In this document: positions 51,204-61,842 of the stretch, in pieces | How positions within the stretch are numbered: position 1 is the first letter of the stretch | Layout: every line of letters begins with the position of its first letter | Assembly (NCBI GenBank): GCA_012932865.1 | Contig: SAXG01000024.1 | Span: forward strand, 434,001-498,000 | Length of the DNA: 64,000 nt | Origin: Amylostereum areolatum | Lineage: Eukaryota; Basidiomycota; Agaricomycetes; Russulales; Stereaceae | Direction: 5' to 3' | Made by a program: the position numbers and the translations under genes | The notes under the pieces: model-generated | The model's input: the letters and a program-made list of their open reading frames with translations, nothing else | Told to the model about the DNA's origin: nothing | Databases searched by the model: none

Positions 51204-51878
51204 CGAGGGAGGTTACTGCTCCTGGCCTTGTTGCGCGTACTTGGAAGTACTTGGGGTCAAGCAAGACGCGCTCCTTGTTGTCGTTTTCAACACCATCCTT
51301 GTGATCGGGTCGTCGAGACATTGGATCCGGGCGGTGGGAAATTCCTGGTTTATGAACGAGCGAGAAGTCAAATCGAGTGAGGAATAGAGCCCAACGTGCC
51401 TGTCGGCGGCTTAGCTTCTGTGCCGTCTTGAAGTGCTCCAGGTTCTTGTGATCTGTCCAGATTTCGACGGTGTCGGGGGCGCCTTCGAGGTAGTGGCGCC
51501 AGGCTTCAAGCGCACGGATGATCTGCAAGCAGCTCCTTGTCGTAGATGTCGTAGTTCCGTTCCGGTTCCGATAGGGCCTTGGACAGATACGCCACTGGGA
51601 TGCCAGTGACCGTCGTCGCCTTTCTGCGAGAGTATACCTCCAGTAGCAAAGTCCGAGGCATCGACTTCGACGAGGTAAGGCTTCTTTGGGTCAGGCATGA
51701 CCAAGACGGGGGAGGAAGTAAACGCAGCTTTCAGTGCGTCAAACGCAGTTTGGCAGTCCGTCGACCAGTCCCATGTGCAGTCCTTCTTTGTCAGATCAAA
51801 TAGGGGCCGTGCCACCTTGGAGAAGTTCCTTGATGAAACGTCGGTAGAAGTTGCCAAAGCCGAGGAAGGATTGCACAT
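50989..51878 (-). pseudogene. RT connection and RNase H segments
   Basis: Two overlapping frames. One carries [11 protein letters not shown] and the RNase H start VEVDASDFATGG; the next carries QIIRALEAWRHYLEG, IWTDHKNLEHF and RWALFLTRFDF. Comparing the frames shows single-base changes near 51600 and 51532 and one joining the RT near 51830. All key RNase H acidic residues visible (VDASD, WTDH) are kept, so decay is by indels rather than point changes. Confidence 0.85.
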
Positions 51879-52660
51879 CTTTGACCGTTCGTGGTGTCGG
51901 CCAGTCCTGAATACCTGCTACCTTGACGGGGTCCATAGCGATTTTGTCGTGCGAGATGATGAGTCCGAGGTATTCGACAGAGTCTTGCTCAAAGACGCAT
52001 TTCTCCGGTTTGAGGAAGAGGTCGTTGTCTTGCAAACGCTGCAGAACCTGCCGCACTATGGCACGGTGTTCGTCCATAGTGCGAGTGAACACCAAGATGT
52101 CGTCCATGTAGATGATGACCTTGCCCGAGTCGATGAGATCCTTGAACAGTTCATTCATCATTGCCTGAAACGTCGCAGGGGAGTTCATAAGCCCGAAAAA
52201 CATCACCGTAGGTTCGAAGAGACCGCGATTTGTCTTGAACGCAGCCTTCCACTCGTCGCCTTCCTTGATGCGGACATTGTTGTAGCCCCAGCGAACATCC
52301 ATCTTGGAGAAGATCTTTGCACCTTTGAGGCGGTCGACAATTTCAGAGATCAGCGGCAAGGGGTATTCATTCTTGACAGTGCCCTTGTTTAATTCTCGAT
52401 AGTCCTGTACGGGACGCAGCTTTCCATCCTTTTTCTTCACAAAGAAGAACGGACTCGCCTGAGGTGACTTCGAAGGGCGGATATAGCCCTTCTTCAGGTG
52501 GTCGTTGAGGAAGGTGTCAAGTTCGATCTGCTCGGAAGGTGAGAGGGGGTAGATCTTGCACGGTTTGGGTTCAAAGCCGTCTTTCATGTCGATAGCATGG
52601 TCCCATGGCCGTCGGTCAGGAAGCCGTTCGGAGGTTTTCTTGTCGAATACAGGTGCAAAA
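51796..52660 (-). pseudogene. Reverse transcriptase
   Basis: A frame at 51796-52587 has the complete RT fingers and palm: [38 protein letters not shown], and the catalytic YMDD box in [11 protein letters not shown], then [10 protein letters not shown]. An extra T in a TTTT run near 52657-52660 breaks the link to the upstream part. Confidence 0.92.
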
Positions 52661-52816
52661 GTCGCGGTACGGCGGGGGGACTAAGTCTTCAAAGGTTTGC
52701 GGGCGTGCGTTCTCTTTTGAATGCTCTGCAAGCTCCTGCGCTTTTGTAAAGCCCGCGCGGATGGGTATTGCATCTGGATTAGGACCATCAGTTTCAGGGA
52801 GGATTCCGGCGCACGG

Positions 52817-53418
52817 GGGGGCATTAACTGGTAATCTGCATCCTTAGATAAGCTTGAGAACGGTTTGAAGTATTACCTTTCCGACGGCTGGAGGCCGGGC
52901 CCAAGCCGGGCCTGGAGGTATCGAGAATAATATCTTTGTGTTAGATCCCAATCAAGGCTAGTAGGTACTCAGAATGACTTATTTGGACATCTCCTGCTGA
53001 GCAGTTGCAAATAAGATATTTGCATGGTGTGGACATGCTGTGTGAACATCTTATTTGCAAGACCTCCTCCGGAGAAAGGGCAAAGCAATCTCAAAGACAT
53101 CCTTTTCACCTCGTGGCCGATGATACATGAACAACTTATTTGCAAGACCTCGTCCGAAGAAAAGACAAAGCAATCCCAAATATATCCTTTCCACCTCGTG
53201 GCCGATGTTACGTGAACATCTTATTTGCGACTGCTCGGCGGGAGATGTCCATCATCAATTGTAAATAAGTTGTTCTAAGTACCTACTAGCCTTGATTGGG
53301 ATCTAACACAGAAATATTATTCTCAATACCTCCAAGCCTGGCCCCCAGCCGTTGAAAAGGAGGTACTTCAGACTGTTCTCCAGCTTATCTAAGGATGCAG
53401 ATTACCAGTTGATGCCCC
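52817..53418. mobile_element. Foldback / long-TIR element nested in the gypsy pol gene
   Basis: About 600 bp between the protease and RT segments. The ends are inverted copies (GGGGGCATYAACTGGTAATC at each end, read inwards), and similarity continues inwards for roughly 200 bp on each side with some mismatches, for example around GTTAGATCCCAATCAAGGCT. The core contains 85-bp direct repeats. There is no coding capacity. Removing it brings the flanking pol sequences (...HATGGI and NAPPCAGILPE...) close together, so it is an insertion. The target-site duplication is not obvious because the flanks are G/C runs. Confidence 0.8.
53043..53230. repeat. 85-bp direct repeats in the core of the foldback element
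   Basis: Two full units (53043-53127 and 53128-53212), both beginning TGAACA(T/A)CTTATTTGCAAG and containing CACCTCGTGGCCGATG, plus the start of a third. Confidence 0.85.
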
Positions 53419-54748
53419 CGGTGGCGTGGCGTAGTCCATTGATCTCCCAGTCTCGGAATACCGTGGGTCGCTCGTCGTCGTCTTCAGTGAAGAGTCGTGC
53501 GGGTAGAGGGGAGCGATGGACCGTGCGGACGCGAACACCTTTGACTCTGCGCGCAGGAATAACATAAGTGGGGACTGGGGTCCAGGACACATATGCCGGC
53601 TCTGGGAAGGGATCGTCCACGACGAGAGGTGTCCTCGGGGTTTTACCTGCTTCAACCTTCCGCTGTGATTGGACCGATGATGGTTTCCGTGGCTTGGTTG
53701 CGAGGTTCGTCACAGGAGGTTTGGACAGAGTGCACGAGGGAGGGCAGCGGAGCATGTCAACACGGTCTCGTTGCCAGTCTATGGTGGGATTGTGCTCGTC
53801 GAGCCAGTCTGTTCCAAGGATCATGTCATGATCGCCGATGTCGGTGATGAAGAACTCAGCTTCTTCCTCATGGTACGCTCTTGAATCTTGCGAGTATATC
53901 CGGATCCGCTGGGTCGTTGTGTCGCGTACCCAGCCCATGACGTTCTCGGTGCCATCCACATTACGCACGGGGAACGGGTTTTCTAGTTTTCTTGTGGTGA
54001 GCTTCTTGCGTTCAACGAAGCTTCGGTTCAGGATAATTCCTTCTGCGCCGCTATCAAGCAGCGCGTCTGCGTCGATTTCTCTTTTGGTAACTCGTCCGAT
54101 CAGCTTGACTTTGAGCGTGATCGATGGTGTTTGCCTGTTCTTGGTGACAGTAGACAGATACAAACACGGGGGATACGATTGCTCACAGGTATGCATGGAT
54201 GATAATACAGCGAAACGATTCGACGATGATACCAAAAGTCCTTTGCCTCCACCAGACGACGCGACTGGGGGGCGTTTCAAAAATCCTGCGATTCCAGGAT
54301 GTCCTTCAACAGCGCTACTGCCTGCTCCTTGCCTTCCGCGTCCAGATCCTTCAGCTGGCGAGTGATCGCCGCGATGGTTTTGGATGGGTCGGGAGCTGCT
54401 TTCGCAGTGGACGGAGCCATGTTTGTCGGCAGGGGAGGGGCCTTGGACCCAGTCTCTACTGCGCCCACCCGTCGCGCGCTCGAGTCGCGGTTGGGGCAGT
54501 CGCGAGAGACGTGACCGGCTTGTCGACACATGAAGCACTTGCCTTCGCGCATCATCTTTGCGCGCTCGTCGTCCGTCAGCTTTGCAGGGCGGGTCGAGGT
54601 GTTGGTGAAGGCACCGACTCGGCGCGACGAGGAGTCGTTGGTCGAACCGTTCGAGGTGAGCGCGACAGCCCCCTTGGACTGACTGCTCTTCCTCTCCGGG
54701 TTCTCTTCGAGCCACTGGTGGTTGATGCGGCGGGCGCGCTCCTTCCAC
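53402..54748 (-). pseudogene. Aspartic protease segment of pol
   Basis: The frame contains the retroviral-type protease active site DADALLDSGAEGIIL and the downstream DMILGTDWLDEHNP. It overlaps gag by about 470 bases in the -1 frame, consistent with gag-pol translation by a -1 frameshift. It is cut off at 53402 by the foldback insertion. Confidence 0.9.
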
Positions 54749-55302
54749 TCCGCGAGCTTGGTGGGGAACGGGTACGACCGGGCCACCTGCTTGCCGAGGT
54801 CACGCTGAAGTCCCTTCTTGAAAAAGTGGATTAGCGCCTCGTCGTCGTACGCTGACATGGTTGCCAGCATCTCAAACTCGGTGATAAAGTCAGTGACGTC
54901 CCGGGTGGTCATTGCGAGCTCGTTGATCTTACGCTGAGCCTCTATCTTCGGATCGACGGGCACGAAGTCTTTGCCAAACCTCTCGAAGAGCTCTTTGTAA
55001 GAGCTATAATGGAGTGTGGGGGGCGTGGGGTCGAGGGTGTCGGCGTCTTCCTTCTCGTCTTCGTCGGCGAAGAGTTCCATGCGGCGATGCGTGGCCCAGG
55101 CTTTCGCCGTGTCGTCCTCCATCAGGCTGAGGAGGAGCATCATCTTGGCGTCATCTGTGGCATAAACATCCTTGTTAACGCGCAGGAACATGCGGAGCTC
55201 GAGGGAGAACCGGAGGGTGTCGCGTCTATCGCCTTTGAATGGCTTTGGCTTGGGGCCGATCTCCCGCTTGGAGACGGCAGGTTTGGATTCGGCGTCGGAC
55301 AT
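54277..55302 (-). CDS. gag (capsid and nucleocapsid)
   Basis: A 341-residue open frame from MSDAESKPAV. The capsid region includes YSSYKELFERFGKDF and FITEFEMLATMSAYDD, and a CCHC zinc knuckle, CFMCRQAGHVSRDC, lies near residues 258-271. It is intact, unlike pol. The same frame continues open upstream past the ATG to a TAG at 55894-55896, so the true start may be further upstream. Confidence 0.88.
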   Translation of the reverse strand: MSDAESKPAVSKREIGPKPKPFKGDRRDTLRFSLELRMFLRVNKDVYATDDAKMMLLLSLMEDDTAKAWATHRRMELFADEDEKEDADTLDPTPPTLHYSSYKELFERFGKDFVPVDPKIEAQRKINELAMTTRDVTDFITEFEMLATMSAYDDEALIHFFKKGLQRDLGKQVARSYPFPTKLAEWKERARRINHQWLEENPERKSSQSKGAVALTSNGSTNDSSSRRVGAFTNTSTRPAKLTDDERAKMMREGKCFMCRQAGHVSRDCPNRDSSARRVGAVETGSKAPPLPTNMAPSTAKAAPDPSKTIAAITRQLKDLDAEGKEQAVALLKDILESQDF

Positions 55303-56510
55303 CTTGTCGAAGGGGAGGGGGACGGTGAGGGATTGGGCGAGTTCTTGGTCAAGGCGGCGTAGAGTTTCTCGTCGGCGTTCTTCTTCTTCTTCAACTTCGT
55401 CCTCAACTTGTTTTGCGACAAGGAAGTCGGCGGGGGTGAGGAATTGCTGGTTATGATGCCACGACCAGTGATCTTGGACGGGACTGAACGAAGTGGGCTG
55501 CCACTCAACTACTGATCGTCCTGGGGTTCCGTTCTTGTTCCGTCTATAGGCGTACCACTTCCCAGTTGTGTCGTTGTGGTTGATCCCTTCTGGGACTTCG
55601 ATTACAGTACGTCGACGGGGTGGGGGCGAGTTGGTCGGAGGGGAGTTCAGGAAGCGCTGTAGAACGTCCGCAGCGGTGGCAAAATCCGATTCTTCGACGT
55701 AGGGTTGTTCGTCGCGGTCGTCGAAGTACCAGTCTCGACGTTGCCGGTTTGGTTCGTCGTGTAGCCAACGTACGGATTCCTTAGTCTGTTGCGAGGTGAG
55801 GATATAGTATTCTTCGGGACAGTAGTCTCGAAAGACGCCTGGGGGAAGGTTCGGGGTGGGGGGACGAGGGGCTGTGGAGGACGTGATGATGGTCTAGAAG
55901 AAGTCCGCCGCGATGGGGCGACGGCCGAGGAGTTTCTTGGTGAGGTAGCCGGCTTTTACTGCCTGGCGGATCTTATGTTCGTGGTGGCAGCGACGAAGGG
56001 TCTTACCCTTGATGGTGGGACGGAGGACTGGTGGCGGGGTGGATTCGGGGGTCCGACGGTTAAACTGGGAGACGGAGGTGAAACTGGTTTGGAGGATCGG
56101 GTTGGGGGCGTCTTGGATGAGGTATGTGTGGTAGGTGGGGGCGTGGAGGGTGAATTCAAGGCGTTCGAGATCTACGTTGATGCACGTAGTGATTTGGACG
56201 TATAGGGCGAGGACGACAGTACCGTGATCCTTGTGCCACCTCCACTCGAAGATGCGGAAGTTGAGACCGTGCGCGGTCCAGGGATCTTTCTTGCAGAGGT
56301 TCTGTACGGGGACGAGGCAGTTGACGGTGACGGCGTCGGACCAAGGGTAGGGGAGTGGTGCGTCGTCGCGGGGGGTGATCGGCTTTCCGTTGAACGGGAG
56401 GAAGACCGGTGCGTTCGGGAGGTCCGTGGTGGGAGTTTTTAACGTCGTAGAGACGGCAGAGGTAGATGGAGAGAGGGGTGCGAGGTAGGCGTAGGGGTAG
56501 ACTGTCCAGG
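55303..56510 (-). pseudogene. Extra open reading frame between 5' LTR and gag, broken by one TAG
   Basis: In the gag frame the minus strand is open from within the 5' LTR down to the gag ATG, except for a single TAG at 55894-55896. About 205 codons lie before the stop and 197 after it. The upstream half reads like a folded protein (LNFRIFEWRWHKDHG, LALYVQITTCINVDLERL); the downstream half includes GVFRDYCPEEYYIL and VEWQPTSFSPVQDHWSW. I do not recognise the domain. It occupies the place where a short primer-binding site and leader would be expected. Confidence 0.6.
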
Positions 56511-56930
56511 TGTCAGAAACGCAGTTTATGAGACCGATGAACCGCCTAAGTCGCGACGATGGGAGGAGCGAGAAGAAAATAGATTCGAGAGTGCCGGGGT
56601 CTAGGGTAGTGCAACGTACGCTACAGTACCGTATGACGAGATGGACAGTCTAGGGAAAAGGGAAGAGAAACACTGTCCTTATATACAAGTGGGAACGATG
56701 GTGCGATGCGATGCGATAGTGGTGCGAGCGGGGGAAACAATAGGAAAGGAGTCATGGGGCGGAGGACGAAGGTCCGGAGCAGTGATGTCATAGATAAGGA
56801 TGCGGAACCCCGCTCGGAAGTCCGGGCAATGACGTCGTTGAAGCATGTGATGCGAGGGGAAGTCATGTGCCGTGACGTGTCGCGTGTACGAGGTCTGCAA
56901 ACGAAGAGAGAAATGGAGCGATCCGTGACA
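56511..56930 (-). repeat. 5' LTR of the gypsy element
   Basis: 420 bp, nearly identical to 49217-49637. I count about six differences including one single-base gap; the substitutions are transitions. The bases following it on the element strand (CCTGGACAGTCTACC) do not resemble the usual initiator-Met primer site. Confidence 0.95.
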
Positions 56931-57002
56931 ACAAACATCTTGTGTGCCGAAAGGTTTATCATCGGGATTCAACGAGGACGTTGAATCTAACGGGAAGGTG
57001 AT

Positions 57003-57454
57003 GTCATGAACGTTACCATTCCGGACATCTCGGACACCTCGGAGACCTCGGGGATAATATCCCAATTCATTTTTATTTTCATTTCTATCTGACTACTCAT
57101 CACTTAGTAATACTCCGTCACTCCGGTGGAGACTCGGCTTATCCTTGCTCCTTCCTGACGTCATGACTCCAGGCTCGTCTTATCATCGCTTCCTTTGACT
57201 CCACATGACATCATAACGCTGCGCATGACATCATGCCGCTCCGGACCCGGCTCATCCTTATTGTCTCGCTTACTGATCCTGCTGCGCATGTATCTATACT
57301 TAGCTCTGCTTACTGACCGCCGTGTGTCGTAGCTTACTAAGTGACTCTGCCTCATAGTATATAAGGGCTCCATTCCTCCTGTACATATTCCTCATCTCGA
57401 CCTAGTCAATACTACCGACCTTATCCCCCATCGTCCCTCTTCACTTGTGTCACA
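57003..57454 (+). repeat. LTR-like sequence (possible solo LTR)
   Basis: Non-coding stretch with TG...CA ends, a TATA box TATATAAGG at 57358-57366 and a CT-rich start region. CRE-like palindromes lie within or at the edge: TGATGTCA 56999, TGACGTCA 57156, TGACATCA 57206 and 57226. It resembles U3-R of a fungal LTR and abuts the truncated transposase. No second copy or target-site duplication is in the window, so this is tentative. Confidence 0.4.
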
Positions 57455-57466
57455 CGTCGTCGCCTA

Positions 57467-59568
57467 GTGCTCGTCACTAAGGCCGTTGCTGACAACACCG
57501 TCCTGATGCTGTCGATCGACGGCGCTCAGCTCTACAAGAACAAAGCATCAGACACCTGGATCTATATCTGGATTCTTTTTAACCTCCCCCCGGATTCGCG
57601 TTACCAAAAGGTACACATCCTACCAGGCGGTTTCATACCAGGCCCCAATAAGCCGAAGAACCTGGATTCTTTCCTTTTCCCGGGCCTCTTCCATCTTGCA
57701 GCACTCCAACGCGAGGGTCTCCGTGTTTGGGATGCCGCCACCAATAGAGTCATCACAGACCGTCCATTTTTAGCATTTGCTACTGCCGACACTCCAGCCA
57801 TGGCCCTGCTCGACGGCATGGTCGGACATCACGGGCGTTTTGGGTGCCGGTTCTACTGCCCGATGCCCGGTCGACACAAGGATGGCCGACCGCAATATTA
57901 TCCCGCCTGCCTCAAGCCGGACAACTATTCGATTGCAGGCTCCGACCATGATGACATCTCGTTGCGAACATTGGCATCAATATCCTCAGCCGAAAGTTCA
58001 ACTCGGTATGCATCTTTTCGTTATGAAAATAAACCTTCCTCATTTACGGTGTGCGCAGGTACCGGGCAAACTTGGCATCTGTAGCAGCGTCACGGACTGC
58101 GACCGAATACAAGCAGCGCCGTCTCGCCACTGGAATCGCAAAGCCGAGCATCTTCAGTGGCTTGCCGCGATTTATGGGCATTCCGGCCGCATTCCCCGCC
58201 GACCTCATGCACCTGGTTTCCCTCAATCTCCCCGACCTCCTCATTAGTCTTTGGCGAGGGACAATCGAATGTGAACCCACGGACAGCAAAGACGACTGGG
58301 CGTGGCGCGTTCTCATCGGGGAAACTTGGAAAGAATTGGGGCGGATAATAGCGGCAATCGCCCCCTACCTCCCGGGCTCCTTCGACAGGCCGCCCCGCAA
58401 CCCAGCCGAGAAAATGTCCAGCGGCTATAAGGCATGGGAGTTTCTGCTCCTTGTCTTTGGTCTCTTTCCTGCGCTGTTAGAAGATATATTACCCATGATC
58501 TTTTGGAAGAACTTTTGCCAGCTCGTGTTCGGAATCCGCCTTCTACATCAGCGGGAGATCACGAAGACCGAGCTCGTTGCAGCACACAAGGCGTTGGTCA
58601 AGTTCTCGGAGGATTTCGAACTCTTATACTACCAGAGGCGAGCGGATCGCCTCCACTTTTGCCGTCCGAGTATTCATCAAACTCCGCACCTGGCTCCGGA
58701 GTCAACGCGTTGCGGCCCACTTGGCCTTTCGTCGCAGTGGCCTATGGAGCGCACAATCGGAAACCTCGGGCAGGAAGTCAAGCAGCCGTCAAATCCGTAC
58801 GCAAACCTCTCTCAACGAGGTCTCCTACGAGGGCAGGTAAACGCGATGAAGGTGATGATGCCGGAGCTCGAACCAGAGCCGTCGCCGATTCCACGAGGAG
58901 CTATCGAGTTGGAAGACAAGTATGTGCTTCTGCGCGCCAAGGACACATGCGCGCGCGACATCCATCCGTGCGAGGCTGAATGCATCCGTGAGTATGTCCG
59001 TGCAGAAGGTGGAGAGTGCGAGGACACATACGTGCCACAAGTGACCCGATGGGCCCGCTTACGTCTCCCTAATGGGCAGACAGCACGGTCGGCGTGGAAG
59101 GAGAAGCTCAAACCACTGTCCCGAGTTTGCATGGCTCGTAACGTCAAGGTGACAGCTGGGTTTCTATTATAGGGAGTGTCTCTGCTCACGCACCCGTAGA
59201 TCCAAAGCGGCGGCACTTGGGAAATTGCCGAGGTTCAATTTTATTTCCGTTTACGCCTCCATGAGGACGACGCAGTCCGCTCACTCGCGCTGGTATCCGT
59301 CTACGACGAGCCAAATGCAGCACGTCTTGCAGCCTCCCACGGGACAGTTTGGTCCAGTGTATATAGAGGGGATGCTTCACCTCGTGTCATCGACGTGAAA
59401 ACCATACGAACCGTGGTGGCAATGATCCCACACAACATCTTGCAACATGCGGCTGCCCTCGAGCAAGCGAGAGGATCTCTACCTAGGCACAAGTATTTCT
59501 TGATGGAGAAGCCAGGGTTGGATATTATTTTCATGGGCGTCGGCGAGGATATTGTTGATGAAGAATAG
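57467..59568 (+). pseudogene. Tnp2-type (CACTA / En-Spm) transposase, 5'-truncated
   Basis: Model: exons 57467-58005, 58059-59148 and 59200-59568 with introns of 53 and 51 nt; about 665 residues visible. The first exon opens without an ATG at TKAVADNTVLMLSIDGAQLY, so the N-terminal portion usual in this family is missing. Family hallmarks: SIDGAQLYKNKASDTWIYIW, ILPGGFIPGPNKPKN, GRFGCRFYCPMPGR, PADLMHLVSLNLPDLLISLW, and the tail EVQFYFRL, VIDVKTIRTVVAMIPH, FLMEKPGLD. Such transposases cut and paste CACTA elements. Apart from the missing start, the frame is intact through two introns, so truncation looks fairly recent. Candidate catalytic acids are in SIDG and ATADTPA. An acceptor-like CCTAG at 57463-57467 could instead mark an exon border. 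Confidence 0.85.
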
Positions 59569-60918
59569 GATTTAACAAGTTTGTGATGTAATTTACAAGG
59601 TACAGTACTAAAAGCCGTTGTCCACCGCTCTCTGGAGATGCACCCACGACGGCAATTGCACGGCCGCCACAATGACGAGAAGTAGGTGCACTTCTCACTG
59701 GGTTCATTGTGAGGCATCCGCGGCACGAACGAAATGGCTCTGCGTGTGGAGGTCAGCAGGAGGATGAATGACGTGATGTCTATCATACTACGCACCTGAA
59801 ACGCGTGCGGGCTGGGTCTTGCCAAAGAAGCGATGGCCGAGAACTGCATGGGAACAGGTAGGAGTGTGTTGGGCGTGTGTGTCGTCATTGGGGGAATGCG
59901 ATGGTGGTACACCTGACGGCGGGTGCTAGTCGGAGAAGAAGGCAAGATGTTCAAAGAGCTGGGGGTAAGAAAACCCGAACAACCGTGAGTGCGAACAGAT
60001 TGCGTACTACTGAAACAGGTGTATGCACAGTTGTCCAGCGAAACACCACCACAACGCCCGAGTTGCGTAGGGCGGCTCTGTGCGTCGTGCACGGGTTGCG
60101 GGCATGAAGGTGCGCGATGGGGCACGCCGACACGAGTGCCATCGGAGCCGTGGATCCATGTTGACGCTCGCGATAGCGTTCGCCGGACGGAGGTTGACAA
60201 AATGTTCCAAGCCATTTGTCGCCCCAGGAGGGTACGGGTATGTGTGTGTTGGCGTGCTATTTTTGTGACGGGAGGAGGTGGACCAGGAGCGCGTTGTTGC
60301 GATTTCCATAGGTGGACGCCGAAGGGGGTTGTGACAGGAGCGGTAGGGGGAAATGGTGGGGTCTTCGGTGCTGTATGCGGGGTAGCGGAGGGAGACACCG
60401 AGGCGCCGCCACCAAGCCATGCACCACGTGATCTCGGAACCAAATGTGAGACACCTTGTACCACGTACCGTACCAATGCCAGGCCAGAATGTCGAGACAG
60501 GCCGAATAAGCGGTGCGCAAAGTATTGCCAGGGAAATCCGGGAAGGGTGCGCTTGACGAACGAGCACAGAGGTAGTGTGTGCACGGATTTGCAGCGTGTT
60601 CCGTGAATAAATGAAAGTGGGCGCTTTTGAATGGTGCGCACAGACCACGTTCAACGGACTTCGTTCGCTTTCTCATTCCCCTCGTTATCCACAAGTGACA
60701 GTCATCAATTCTGAGAAACCTGATCACCCTTCAGTGAGTACATGCACACCCTCATAGGGTCACTACTGCAGGCGTTTCCACATACTAAAAAGCTCCCACC
60801 GCTCGGCATCAACCTCACGCCCGTCCAGGATGTCCTCAACCTCGAGCGAGTCCACTGCATGATCCACATCCTCGCATCCGAGCGCTCGGCAGACACGCTG
60901 AAGCGCTCCATTTCGGGC
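59569..60918. other. Spacer after the transposase
   Basis: No supported gene. A 446-codon minus-strand frame spans 59301-60641, but its end is antisense to transposase exon 3 and its composition is not protein-like. Confidence 0.35.
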
Positions 60919-61491
60919 TCAAATGGCCAAACCCTCGAATGCAAAATCCCATTGCGTGTCAACAAAACGACGGAGGGTACCACGCAGGTGCAAGTTCATT
61001 TCCTGGGCCACCTTGAGTTCGTGTTGCCAGTGCTTACACTCTCCGTGCATAATTAGACATTCGGGACAGGCGATCCCATCCGAAGACGACTCCTGCATGA
61101 CATTCAAACTGGCTATGTTCCCTGGAATGGCAGACACATGTGAGTACTCCCGTCGTGTGGCTGTCTTGATACTAAATTAAAGGACGCACCATCATGAACT
61201 TGATCCAGAGAGATGGTACAATTGTTTTCGGCTGTCGCGTTGGATGCTCGATCAAGGCCGTGGTATTTGGAGCCCGATGTGATTGAACCAGTGTTGTGAG
61301 TACCTTCCTGTGTTTCCGTGTCTCCCAGACCGAAATACTCATACTTGACAGGCTTGTAATCATCTTCGCTCGGCCCTTCGTCACTACACCCATTCGTGCT
61401 ATGCTCAGCTGCAAATCTCGACGCGAGGAGGATGCAAGTTACACTCACCGACAGACGCACCCGTCCCATCCACACCAAGGGCGTGATCCAT
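60919..61491 (-). CDS. Small uncharacterised protein with Cys/His-rich segment
   Basis: Model: exons 61449-61491, 61190-61408 and 60919-61121, with introns of 40 and 68 nt, giving 154 residues from MDHALGVDGTG. The middle is acidic and polar (CSDEGPSEDDYKPVKYEYF). The last exon has CPECLIMHGECKHW, a possible zinc ligand set, followed by a helical stretch (ELKVAQEMNLHLRGTLRRF). No family name recognised. It is divergent from the gene starting at 61843, with about 350 bp between the starts, which suggests a shared promoter. The 40-nt intron is short but has a good GTGAGT donor and GCAG acceptor. Confidence 0.5.
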
Positions 61492-61842
61492 GCGTAGATT
61501 GTGCTGTCTCTGAATGTGGTGCATGGATTTCTGACTCAGACGAGCCAACCTCTTGCGCGCCTGCTTCCATTATGGGTTACCTGAAGTGCTTGCGAAAGAG
61601 AGGACGCAAAGCCGCAGTGTAAGTAGCATCTTGTGTTGCCTCCACTCCAATGTATTGATTTCTCTAGGATGCTTATCGCCTTCGCCTTTGCCCGGTGCGT
61701 GACATGGAGTCACTCCTGTGTTGACAAGACAAACAAAGGCCAAAGCCTACCAGCTGTCGCGCAAAAAATTGCTCCTCCCTCTGTCCACCATCTCCAACAG
61801 CAATGTTCCCCACCCGAGTGCACCATCCACACGGGCCTCAGC

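Larger units (their letters stand above)
49217..56930 (-). mobile_element. Ty3/gypsy LTR retrotransposon (chromovirus), decayed
   Basis: About 7.7 kb, transcribed right to left. Order on the minus strand: 5' LTR (56511-56930), an extra open stretch, gag, protease, reverse transcriptase, RNase H, integrase, chromodomain, polypurine tract, 3' LTR (49217-49637). The order protease-RT-RNase H-integrase and the C-terminal chromodomain place it among chromoviruses. It cannot be autonomous: pol carries at least six frameshifts, the pre-gag frame an in-frame TAG, and a foldback element sits between protease and RT. The LTRs differ at only about six sites. Flanking 5-mers (ACCTC left, ACAAA right) do not match, so no target-site duplication is visible. 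Confidence 0.93.

Noticed and set aside
59301..60641. A 446-codon minus-strand frame
   Set aside because: Its last third is antisense to a well-supported transposase exon, and the rest has frameless composition and no recognisable motif.
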